The notes under the pieces are model-generated. The model worked only from the letters and a program-made list of their open reading frames with translations, was not told the origin of the DNA and ran no database searches. Shown piece after piece: positions 1-6,223 of a stretch of DNA of 6,425 nt. This DNA comes from Clostridia bacterium (lineage in GTDB: Bacteria > Bacillota_A > Clostridia > Lachnospirales > Lachnospiraceae): the NCBI GenBank assembly GCA_012515365.1, contig JAAYYM010000722.1, forward strand, positions 1-6,425. The letters run 5' to 3'. Made by a program: the position numbers and the translations under genes. The stretch's first letter is position 1. Each line of letters starts with the position of its first letter.

Positions 1-2
1 AA

Positions 3-944
3 GTATCAGGACGAGTACCGGCTTTACTTGCCATGATTACCTGTTATCTGATTCCGTCTTTGCTGTTCTCTGCATTTGAAGTGAGTCAGCAGATTTTGTT
101 TACTGTTTTGATCCTGGCGGCTTTGTTGATCTGTATGAAATTCAGCAGCTTGAGCAAAGAGATAGAACTTCGTGAACAAAGACCGGGAGGATATATCCGT
201 TCTGTATTTCTCGGGCTTATCCTTGGCTTTGCATCGGTCACTGATGTGAGCGGTATTTTAATTGCACTGATCATTTTCGCATTAATTTTATCATATAAAA
301 AAGGAAATATAAGCTATGTGCTTGTTTCTTTTCTCTTTATGTGTGCAACAGGTTTCTTATACATTTATGATTATATCAATATCACAAAAGTAAACATCAA
401 TGATTTTATTCATTCTTATCTGAACGAGTGGATTCCAAATCAGATTTCATTTCCGCTGTTTGATCATATCACCAGAGATAATATGAGAGAGCTGAATTTT
501 TTTGACGGAATGAAATTCTCAAATGGATTTATGGATACCATTATAAAATTGGATGATCAGTTTATGATTTTTCTGCTTTTGAGTGTTGTGATAGGCTGTA
601 TTTTCTATTTTAAGAAGAGAACAAGAGCTATGTTTCCTGTATATTTATGCACCATTGCAGTTTGCATTTTCGGTGTATGTAAAATTGGAAATGGAAACTA
701 TCAGATTTTATTATCTTGTATGGTTATTGTTTTGTTTTCTCAGTATTTAAGAAACTCATATGATTTTTTTGTCTTTAATGAAACACTTGGTGAAGCACCT
801 GATGATGAAACAGAAATGATTGAAAATCCACTTCCTATGCCTGCTAAGCATGTGGCAAAATGTCTTGATTATGATCAGCAGATCGAAGAAAATGTGGAAT
901 TTGATATTGAACTTGATCAGGAAACAGATGATTGGGATGTATAA
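3..944 (+). CDS. Polytopic membrane protein, C-terminal part (5' end outside window)
   Basis: The reading frame is open to the left edge, so the first ATG at 33 is probably internal and the gene is cut by the window. Counted from that ATG, the 303 visible residues hold about seven hydrophobic segments (roughly 2-15, 20-37, 55-70, 74-88, 92-113, 177-195, 200-238, the last probably two). A more polar loop of about 60 residues separates segments five and six. The last 60 residues are hydrophilic and strongly acidic, with an ENPLPMPAKHV motif followed by many Asp and Glu, which suggests a cytoplasmic tail. The fold resembles the C-terminal half of large membrane glycosyltransferases (GT39/PMT-like), and I associate NPLP-PKKHV-type tails with such proteins in Lachnospiraceae, but this is from memory. 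The catalytic N-terminal part is not visible, so function is unproven. It lies 83 bp upstream of the TepA-like gene on the same strand, and I see no clear terminator between them. Confidence 0.72.
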   Translation, partial: VSGRVPALLAMITCYLIPSLLFSAFEVSQQILFTVLILAALLICMKFSSLSKEIELREQRPGGYIRSVFLGLILGFASVTDVSGILIALIIFALILSYKKGNISYVLVSFLFMCATGFLYIYDYINITKVNINDFIHSYLNEWIPNQISFPLFDHITRDNMRELNFFDGMKFSNGFMDTIIKLDDQFMIFLLLSVVIGCIFYFKKRTRAMFPVYLCTIAVCIFGVCKIGNGNYQILLSCMVIVLFSQYLRNSYDFFVFNETLGEAPDDETEMIENPLPMPAKHVAKCLDYDQQIEENVEFDIELDQETDDWDV

Positions 945-957
945 GTAATACGCCTTT

Positions 958-985
958 TTGACATAATAGTAGGGATTGGTAATTG
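958..985 (+). promoter_or_regulatory. Probable sigma-A promoter for the TepA-like gene
   Basis: A perfect TTGACA (958-963) is followed after 16 bases by TAATTG (980-985), which carries an upstream TGG that can act as an extended -10. The -10 hexamer itself is weak. Transcription would start near 992, about 35 bases before the ATG at 1028. A short inverted repeat (AATTGT at 981-986, ACAATT at 994-999) overlaps the -10 and the predicted start and could be an operator. Read-through from the upstream membrane-protein gene is equally possible. Confidence 0.45.
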
Positions 986-1027
986 TGAAATTTACAATTG
1001 CGAATAAATAGGAAAAGAGGCGTAATA

Positions 1028-1726
1028 ATGGCATCAGAAGAAAAGAAATCTCATAATGAGGACGAAAATAATAGTAGTGATCCACAAGAACTGATTCGTG
1101 AGTATGGACAAGCGGTTGTAAAAAATAAAAATGAGCAGTTATATATTTTGTCGATTACTGGTGAAATTGAAGGACATGAAGTGCTTTCTTCTTCAACGAA
1201 ATCAACGAAATATGAGCATGTGCTTCCACAGCTTGCAAAGATCGAGCATGATGAAACGATTGATGGAGTGTTGATTTTGCTTAATACAGTCGGTGGCGAT
1301 GTAGAGGCAGGTCTTGCCATAGCGGAAATGATAGCATCCCTAAGCAAGCCTACTGTTTCACTTGTACTGGGCGGCAGCCATTCGATTGGGGTTCCTGTAG
1401 CTGTCAGTGCTGATTATTCTTATGTAGTACCTACCGGAACTATGGTGATCCACCCGGTCAGAACCAGTGGAACAGTATTGGGGGTAAAACAGTCGTTTGA
1501 TTATATGAAGCAAATCCAAGAGAGAATTGTTAGCTTTGTTGTATCGAACTGCAGTATAAAAAAGAACCGAATGGAAGAATTAATGATGAATACCTCGATG
1601 CTGACAAGAGATATCGGAACCATTCTTGTAGGAAAAGAAATCGTCAAAGAAGGAATTATAGATGACGTTGGAGGGATTCAGGATGCAGTAGCAAAGCTTA
1701 AGGAAATGATTAAAGAGAATCATTAA
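1028..1726 (+). CDS. tepA: ClpP-fold serine protease, TepA (YmfB) family
   Basis: A 232-residue soluble protein without signal peptide or membrane segment. After a polar, acidic leader (residues 1-25) comes a ClpP/crotonase-fold core. The motif NTVGGDVEAGLAIAEMI (86-102) is the usual oxyanion-hole and helix region. GGSHSIG (115-121) carries the predicted nucleophile Ser119, VIHP (140-143) gives His142, and TRD (193-195) gives Asp195 at the place of the ClpP catalytic aspartate, followed by the typical GIIDDVGG end. The triad is therefore intact. The family is ATP-independent ClpP-like protease/TepA. The Bacillus subtilis member YmfB has been linked to protein export and to spore outgrowth. 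In B. subtilis it sits beside spoIIIE, which is not the case here. I chose ATG 1028 because AGAGG (1016-1020) lies 7 bases upstream; an in-frame TTG at 998 would add 10 residues but lacks such a site. True ClpP is less likely because the motifs around Ser and His are TepA-like. Confidence 0.9.
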   Translation: MASEEKKSHNEDENNSSDPQELIREYGQAVVKNKNEQLYILSITGEIEGHEVLSSSTKSTKYEHVLPQLAKIEHDETIDGVLILLNTVGGDVEAGLAIAEMIASLSKPTVSLVLGGSHSIGVPVAVSADYSYVVPTGTMVIHPVRTSGTVLGVKQSFDYMKQIQERIVSFVVSNCSIKKNRMEELMMNTSMLTRDIGTILVGKEIVKEGIIDDVGGIQDAVAKLKEMIKENH

Positions 1727-1734
1727 ATATGATG

Positions 1735-1776
1735 TTTGCAAGTCATAAAGACAAGTTTCATGAAAAGACTTGCAAA
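1735..1776. repeat. Perfect 10-bp inverted repeat between tepA and the tRNA
   Basis: TTTGCAAGTC (1735-1744) is the exact reverse complement of GACTTGCAAA (1767-1776), separated by 22 bases. It begins 8 bases after the tepA stop codon, so as RNA it could end or stabilise the tepA transcript. The tail after the stem (TTATACATAAATTT) is AT-rich but lacks a real U run, so it is at best a weak terminator. The right arm contains the TTGCAA used as the -35 of the tRNA promoter, so as DNA it could also be a protein-binding site. Confidence 0.5.
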
Positions 1777-1798
1777 TTATACATAAATTTAATATAAT
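1771..1798 (+). promoter_or_regulatory. Promoter for tRNA-Thr
   Basis: TTGCAA (1771-1776) and a perfect TATAAT (1793-1798) are separated by 16 bases. Start of transcription would be near 1805, about 16 bases ahead of the mature tRNA 5' end, a normal short leader for RNase P removal. The perfect -10 and a terminator directly after the tRNA indicate an independent one-gene unit. Confidence 0.65.
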
Positions 1799-1820
1799 AG
1801 CAAAGGTACATTTTTGAGTT

Positions 1821-1893
1821 GCTGAAATAGCTCAGTTGGTAGAGCACTTCACTCGTAATGAAGGGGTCGAGGGTTCAAGTCCCTTTTTCAGCT
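1821..1893 (+). tRNA. tRNA-Thr, anticodon CGU
   Basis: A complete cloverleaf can be folded by hand. The 7-bp acceptor stem GCTGAAA (1821-1827) pairs with TTTCAGC (1886-1892). The D stem GCTC/GAGC is at 1830-1833 and 1842-1845. The anticodon stem CTTCA/TGAAG (1847-1851, 1859-1863) closes a seven-base loop with anticodon CGT at 1854-1856. The variable loop has 5 bases (1864-1868). The T stem GAGGG/CCCTT encloses TTCAAGT (1874-1880). The tRNA reads ACG codons. The discriminator base at 1893 is T, whereas A is usual for many threonine tRNAs. The CCA end is not encoded and must be added by the nucleotidyltransferase. Confidence 0.96.
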
Positions 1894-1894
1894 T

Positions 1895-1919
1895 AAAGCA
1901 CATAGAGTGCTTTTTTTTT
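1895..1919 (+). terminator. Rho-independent terminator after tRNA-Thr
   Basis: AAAGCAC (1895-1901) pairs with GTGCTTT (1907-1913) around a 5-base loop and is followed by six more T residues to 1919, nine Ts in a row in all. It starts two bases after the mature tRNA end and separates the tRNA from the c-di-GMP gene. Confidence 0.9.
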
Positions 1920-1984
1920 GTCCGAATATCACTAAAATTATACAGAAAATTATTAAGTAATTATTAAAAATATACTAAAAGTGA

Positions 1985-2013
1985 TTGAAATTTTACAAAT
2001 TGTTTGTTAGAAT
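1985..2013 (+). promoter_or_regulatory. Promoter for the PAS-GGDEF-GAF-GGDEF-EAL gene
   Basis: TTGAAA (1985-1990) and TAGAAT (2008-2013) are separated by 17 bases, each close to the sigma-A consensus, in an AT-rich stretch. The predicted start near 2020 leaves a leader of about 100 bases before the ATG at 2121. A second TTGACA occurs in that leader (2054-2059), with only a poorly spaced -10-like TAGAAA (2079-2084), so a second promoter is possible but weak. I see no c-di-GMP riboswitch signature in the leader. Confidence 0.6.
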
Positions 2014-2120
2014 TATATATGTGAGTGAATTTACCATGCAATTTTCACACAATTTGACAAATTACGCCATTACACCAATAGAAAACAGAACATAGACGGA
2101 CACCGGTTGGAGGGTATGCG

Positions 2121-4856
2121 ATGAATTACATTAATGAACGATTAAAATTTATACATGAAGATAATGTCTTTAATATCATGAAAAAACGTTGTCTTTCTGC
2201 TTGTAAAATAAATGTTTCACGCGATATTGTCGAAGAACTGATTGCTGATGAACTTCCGGAAGAATATGTAAGTAATATCTCCACTTTTTCTCAGACAAAT
2301 TATTACCTGCAGCAGGAAATATTATCTGACGAAGAACGTGTCAAGTTTGAGCAGGTATCCCGCAAAGAATATCATATGGAACAGTACTATATCGGCATTA
2401 CTGTGACAGAGCAAAGCTATCGCATCAAACGTCCGGATGGTAAAGTATCATGGGTGACGAGAATTGTTAATATTGTTCCAAACATTGAAAAAGATGAAAT
2501 GTATTTCTTTGGCTATGTAGAAGAAACGGATAACAGAAAAAAAAGAGAACTTTCATTACCGGAAAAAATAGAATATGATGAATATACTGGATTATATGAA
2601 CAAAAAACAGCTACTAAACTGATTAATTTGTATCTGACAAACGAGAGAAGTGAAAACAAACTTTCTGCATATTTTACAATTAATATAGTTGACTATGATA
2701 CGCTGATCAGCAAACATGGTGATATGAAGATACATAAAATACTCCCTGAGCTTGCGAATGTGATCAATTTATATTGGCTTAATTCCGGTATTTGCTCTTA
2801 TTGCGGAAACGGAAGATTTTATGTGTTCTTAACTGAAACAGAGTCAAGAGAGGCCCTGCTAAATGGTATGCAGGAGTTCCTTTCATTGCTTGATACCTGT
2901 TATTTCACGTTTCTAAAAAATTATAAATTTGAATTTTTAATTAATATTGTTTTCCCAGAGCTTTCTGATGATACGTTCTTAAAAATTGATGAAAAAGAAA
3001 AATATGTAGCGCGTTCGACCAAGGGCAGTGAGCGTGAACAGTGTGTTGTCTTTAAAAATAGTGCGATTGAATATGCCAATAACTATCAGGAATCACTGAA
3101 TCGTCTAAAAACTATTCCGGGCACAGCCAATGATGTCGCTTATACCATCTTAAGCTCTACAGTAGCACTTGTATCAGGTGAGACATTAAATATTGCTTTA
3201 CATAGTGTGCTGAGTATGCTGTCAGATTTTTATGGCGCAAAGGGGTCCAGGCTGTTTGAATATGATAAAGACTTTTCAAGCTGCAATGGATTTTGGAGCT
3301 GGTCAGCAGAATATGTGGAACAGTTAAAGGAATACAAAAGTGATCAGACTATTTATACGTTGGATTCCTTAAAGGAAATCTATCATTCCCATAAAACGAT
3401 TATGATCAATGATGTCAGCATTTTCTTTACAGATGAAAACGAACTTAAAAATATGGAACAGTATAAAATTGATTCGGTATACATAGCTCCGTTTGAATTG
3501 GTAGGAAAGCTTACAGGTTTGATTATTGTAGAAAACCCGACAAGAAATCTTGGAGATCTGTTATTCTTGAGTGCAGCGGCTTATTTCATTCCTGGTGAAA
3601 TCGCAAAAAGACGTATGCAGAATCAAGAACAGTTCTCACTTTACCATGATTTGCTGACGGAACTTGAAAACAGGGCAAGCTATCAAAAATATGTGGATGA
3701 TGTGCATGAGGGTATGTTCTCTACACTAGGCGTCATTATTATTGATATTAATGGACTGAAAGAAATCAATAACAGATTCGGAAGTAAATATGGCGATAAT
3801 TTTGTAAAGGATGTTGCCAATGTTTTGAGAAAGAATTTTGAAGGCTGCAAAATTTACAGATTCAGTGGCGGAACATTTTGTGTTTTATGTGCAGATATCA
3901 CATTAGACAGTTTTGAGGATAAGGTCAGCTACTTCAAAAAGGAATTCGGCGGAAAAGAAGAAATTTCTGTTTCTGTTGGCCATGGCTGGGCAAGCTCAGA
4001 TATCGATATTGAAAAAATGATTGCACATGCCGAAGATATGATGCTGATTGCAAAACAGGAATATTATAGAAGCGATGAGGAAATTAGTAAGTACTTCAAA
4101 TATAAGTTAAGACATCAGTTGCGAAAATCAATAGAAGATGGTGAATTTATGGTTTATCTGCAGCCAAAGGCTGATATCAACACTTCAAAAGTGAATGGTG
4201 CAGAAGCTTTGATCAGACGAATCCATCCTCAGAATGGTATTATTTCACCGGGTAAATTTGTTCCTATGTTAGAAAAGGAAAATCTGATCCGTTATATTGA
4301 TTTCTTTGTATTTGAAGAAGTTTTAAAGACTATGCAGCGTTGGAAACAGGAAGGAAAAAGACTTTTTCCGATATCTCTGAATTTTTCAAGAGCAACTCTG
4401 CTAGAGCCGGGAATCATTAATTCCATGAATGAAATTCATGAAAAATACCAAATTTCAAAGGAATTAATTGAAATAGAAATTACGGAAACATTAGGTGATA
4501 TGGAGCGCGCAACCATTGAATCCATAGGCGGACGAATCGTTAAGAGCGGATATCGGTTGTCATTAGATGATTTTGGTGCAAGCTTTTCTAATCTTTCCAT
4601 TTTGAATACGATGCAGTTTGATGTGCTGAAACTCGATAAAAGTATCATCAATAACATCGTTTCAGCGGAAAAGAGCAGAATCATCATTCGAAAAGTGTTG
4701 GAGCTTTGTAATGAACTTGGCATTGAGAGTATAGCAGAGGGTGTTGAGACAGAAGAACAACTAAAAATGCTACAAGAGATGGGATGTAAGCAGGCACAAG
4801 GTTATTACTTTAATAAACCTATACCGATCAAGGATTTTGAGGAAAAATATTTATAG
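2121..4856 (+). CDS. Multidomain c-di-GMP protein: PAS, two degenerate GGDEF, GAF-like, and EAL phosphodiesterase
   Basis: A 911-residue protein without membrane segments, so probably cytoplasmic. Domains in order are as follows. Residues 25-140 are PAS-like, ending in a PAC-type stretch (RIKRPDGKVSWV, then FFGYVEETDNRKKRE). Residues 150-285 are GGDEF-like (EYTGLYE start) with GNGRF (229-233) at the signature. Residues 335-500 are GAF-like. Residues 505-650 are a second GGDEF with SGGTF (582-586) and no RxxD inhibitory site. Residues 662-911 are EAL. Both GGDEF signatures lack the acidic catalytic residue, so cyclase activity is unlikely. The EAL domain keeps QP 681-682, Glu695 in EALIRR, Asn754, Glu786, Asp816-Asp817, Lys837, Glu873 and Gln893, the residues expected for metal-dependent hydrolysis of c-di-GMP to pGpG. 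It is therefore a predicted phosphodiesterase controlled by its sensory domains. The ATG is set by GGAGGG (2109-2114) six bases upstream; an out-of-frame ATG at 2116 stops after two codons. The gene appears monocistronic, with its own promoter and terminator. Confidence 0.93.
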   Translation: MNYINERLKFIHEDNVFNIMKKRCLSACKINVSRDIVEELIADELPEEYVSNISTFSQTNYYLQQEILSDEERVKFEQVSRKEYHMEQYYIGITVTEQSYRIKRPDGKVSWVTRIVNIVPNIEKDEMYFFGYVEETDNRKKRELSLPEKIEYDEYTGLYEQKTATKLINLYLTNERSENKLSAYFTINIVDYDTLISKHGDMKIHKILPELANVINLYWLNSGICSYCGNGRFYVFLTETESREALLNGMQEFLSLLDTCYFTFLKNYKFEFLINIVFPELSDDTFLKIDEKEKYVARSTKGSEREQCVVFKNSAIEYANNYQESLNRLKTIPGTANDVAYTILSSTVALVSGETLNIALHSVLSMLSDFYGAKGSRLFEYDKDFSSCNGFWSWSAEYVEQLKEYKSDQTIYTLDSLKEIYHSHKTIMINDVSIFFTDENELKNMEQYKIDSVYIAPFELVGKLTGLIIVENPTRNLGDLLFLSAAAYFIPGEIAKRRMQNQEQFSLYHDLLTELENRASYQKYVDDVHEGMFSTLGVIIIDINGLKEINNRFGSKYGDNFVKDVANVLRKNFEGCKIYRFSGGTFCVLCADITLDSFEDKVSYFKKEFGGKEEISVSVGHGWASSDIDIEKMIAHAEDMMLIAKQEYYRSDEEISKYFKYKLRHQLRKSIEDGEFMVYLQPKADINTSKVNGAEALIRRIHPQNGIISPGKFVPMLEKENLIRYIDFFVFEEVLKTMQRWKQEGKRLFPISLNFSRATLLEPGIINSMNEIHEKYQISKELIEIEITETLGDMERATIESIGGRIVKSGYRLSLDDFGASFSNLSILNTMQFDVLKLDKSIINNIVSAEKSRIIIRKVLELCNELGIESIAEGVETEEQLKMLQEMGCKQAQGYYFNKPIPIKDFEEKYL

Positions 4857-4878
4857 AAAGTATGATTATAAAAAAGTT

Positions 4879-4901
4879 CTCTGTTTCTGATATGAACAGA
4901 G
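4879..4901. repeat. Small hairpin just after the EAL gene
   Basis: CTCTGTT (4879-4885) pairs exactly with AACAGAG (4895-4901) around a 9-base loop. It lies 22 bases after the stop codon. No T run follows on the plus strand, so it is not a terminator on its own; it could protect the 3' end of the transcript. The better terminator is 60 bases further on. Confidence 0.4.
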
Positions 4902-4960
4902 GTGAAAATTTCAAGTAGTTTGTCACGTTTTGTTTCAAGTTTGTAGAAATTCCATAAATG

Positions 4961-5011
4961 AAAGTCGTGTTTCTTCTTATTTAATGCAAAACACGACTTT
5001 TGTTTATTTTT
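4961..5011 (+). terminator. Strong rho-independent terminator of the EAL gene
   Basis: AAAGTCGTGTTT (4961-4972) is the exact reverse complement of AAACACGACTTT (4989-5000), giving a 12-bp stem with a 16-base loop, followed by the T-rich TGTTTATTTTT (5001-5011). The opposite strand has no comparable U-rich tail, so it works mainly for plus-strand transcription. It marks the end of the backbone unit before the insertion sequence. Confidence 0.85.
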
Positions 5012-5073
5012 ACTATACAAAAATAGACTGATCAATTAATCAGCTGTTTTCATTGGTATTCTGTTTTGTACAT

Positions 5074-6126
5074 TCAGACGATCGGTATATTTATATTGTC
5101 TTCCTGCATCATTTCAAGTGGTGTTTTATATCCAAACATTCTACGAGGGTAGTTATTCATCCAATCACCGATCTGTTTGATCTGATCAGATGTATATGGC
5201 TCTATGTTTGTTCCCTTAGGTACAAAATACCGAACTAGCTTATTTTGGTTTTCGTTTGAGCCACGCTCACAGCTAGCATACGGATGGCAATAATATATTC
5301 TAGTTCTCAACTGCTTAGATCGAAATGAATGTTTCATTGAGTGCTCATCGAGAAATTCACAGCCATTATCACATGTGATTGTTTGAAATATGTTACGGAA
5401 GCCCCTTAGAGTTAACTGTCGCTCAATACTGTTAAGCTGTTTAACTACTTCCTTAGTTGTTTTGCTTTTCATTTTACGCGTAATCTCAATTCTATATTTA
5501 CGCTCCGTCAATACTAGGATAGTAGATCTTGTTGTTTGCTTTCCGCACACGCAATCCATTTCCCAATGGCCGAAGTCGTTACGATTAAGGATATCCCGAT
5601 CACGTTTTTCTATAGACGTTCCCTTCAGATTTTTCAACGCAACTTTACGTATACGCTCATATTTTTGTTTTTGCTTATTTCTTTTTACCGGTAGATTTTT
5701 ATTTGATACATTTAGTAAGATTCCGCGATCTATATAATTATACAACGTGACTGTACATATATTCGTTTTAAAAGGATTACCATGATTTTTCAATCTTCCT
5801 ATGATAGCATCGGGTGACCATTTATGTTTAATGATCATCTTTTCACAATGTTTTATGAAATGTATATCATTTCCGATCTTCAACGGACGTCCTTTTTCTG
5901 ATTGTCTAATATGATATTGTTCATGTGCATAATCTGCCTTATATACGTAAGTAGGTTTTGCGTCATAATTATGTATATACTGTTCAACACGTCCTCTTTT
6001 AATTTCTTTTGATATCGTAGATCTGTCACGATTCATTTTTCTAGCTATTTGAGTGATATTATATTTTTCTGAAAGATATATTTCTATCAGATAACGTTCA
6101 CGTTCTGTAAGTTCTTTTCTTTTCAT
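5074..6126 (-). CDS. IS30-family transposase
   Basis: A 350-residue DDE transposase that cuts and joins the ends of its own element. The N-terminus (residues 5-45) has the family's helix-turn-helix (NITQIARKMNRDRSTISKEI), which binds the element's ends. The catalytic core shows GHWEMD with Asp191, TCDNG with Asp253, and the block HPYASCERGSNENQN with Glu292 followed by FVPKGT, all typical of IS30. Asp253 and Glu292 are separated by 38 residues, more than the 33 of classical IS30, as in a Firmicute subgroup with an inserted loop. Length is normal and no frameshift or internal stop is present, so it may be active. I chose ATG 6126 because GGGGG (6137-6141) lies 10 bases upstream; a TTG at 6147 would add seven residues but has no visible ribosome binding site. 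It is transcribed convergently with the EAL gene. Confidence 0.93.
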   Translation of the reverse strand: MKRKELTERERYLIEIYLSEKYNITQIARKMNRDRSTISKEIKRGRVEQYIHNYDAKPTYVYKADYAHEQYHIRQSEKGRPLKIGNDIHFIKHCEKMIIKHKWSPDAIIGRLKNHGNPFKTNICTVTLYNYIDRGILLNVSNKNLPVKRNKQKQKYERIRKVALKNLKGTSIEKRDRDILNRNDFGHWEMDCVCGKQTTRSTILVLTERKYRIEITRKMKSKTTKEVVKQLNSIERQLTLRGFRNIFQTITCDNGCEFLDEHSMKHSFRSKQLRTRIYYCHPYASCERGSNENQNKLVRYFVPKGTNIEPYTSDQIKQIGDWMNNYPRRMFGYKTPLEMMQEDNINIPIV

Positions 6127-6156
6127 TCGGCATCTACCCCCAATCAAGATATAGTA

Positions 6157-6177
6157 ATCTGATACAGAACATCAGAT
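6157..6177. repeat. 7-bp inverted repeat upstream of the transposase
   Basis: ATCTGAT (6157-6163) and ATCAGAT (6171-6177) are exact reverse complements with a 7-base spacer. The centre lies about 40 bases upstream of the transposase ATG, where a promoter or operator is expected. The size and symmetry suit a dimeric helix-turn-helix protein, possibly the transposase itself as autorepressor, but this is inference. Confidence 0.4.
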
Positions 6178-6189
6178 AACAATATCTAT

Positions 6190-6223
6190 CTTTCCCCCTA
6201 CATGACACAGGTGAGGGGGAAAG
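6190..6223. repeat. 10-bp GC-rich inverted repeat in the transposase upstream region
   Basis: CTTTCCCCCT (6190-6199) is the exact reverse complement of AGGGGGAAAG (6214-6223), with a 14-base loop. It is the most GC-rich structure of the area and has no T tail on either strand, so it is not a typical terminator. On the minus strand, any transcript entering from outside would carry this hairpin about 65 bases ahead of the transposase start. Its C-rich arm could also pair with the GGGGG ribosome binding site, which could limit transposase translation. Confidence 0.5.

Noticed and set aside
998..1027. TTG start that would lengthen the TepA-like protein by 10 residues
   Set aside because: No ribosome binding site lies at a proper distance before it, while ATG 1028 has AGAGG seven bases upstream.
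756..1085. Minus-strand open frame of 109 codons
   Set aside because: It lies over the end of the membrane-protein gene and the tepA promoter and start, has no ribosome binding site, and shows no recognisable domain; it is a shadow.
1051..1347. Minus-strand open frame of 98 codons inside tepA
   Set aside because: It is fully inside a well-supported gene and has Ser/Cys-rich low-complexity composition typical of antisense frames.
1821..1893. tRNA-Thr as an attachment site for an integrated element
   Set aside because: No second copy of the tRNA 3' end and no integrase gene is visible in the window.
2014..2120. c-di-GMP riboswitch in the leader of the EAL gene
   Set aside because: The conserved GEMM-type motifs are not seen.
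5019..5043. Weak hairpin CTGAT/ATCAG with a U-rich tail on the minus strand, as transposase terminator
   Set aside because: Only five base pairs, mostly A-T, so the stem is too unstable to claim as a terminator.
5390..5737. Plus-strand open frame of 115 codons inside the transposase
   Set aside because: It is antisense to conserved transposase motifs, without promoter or ribosome binding site.
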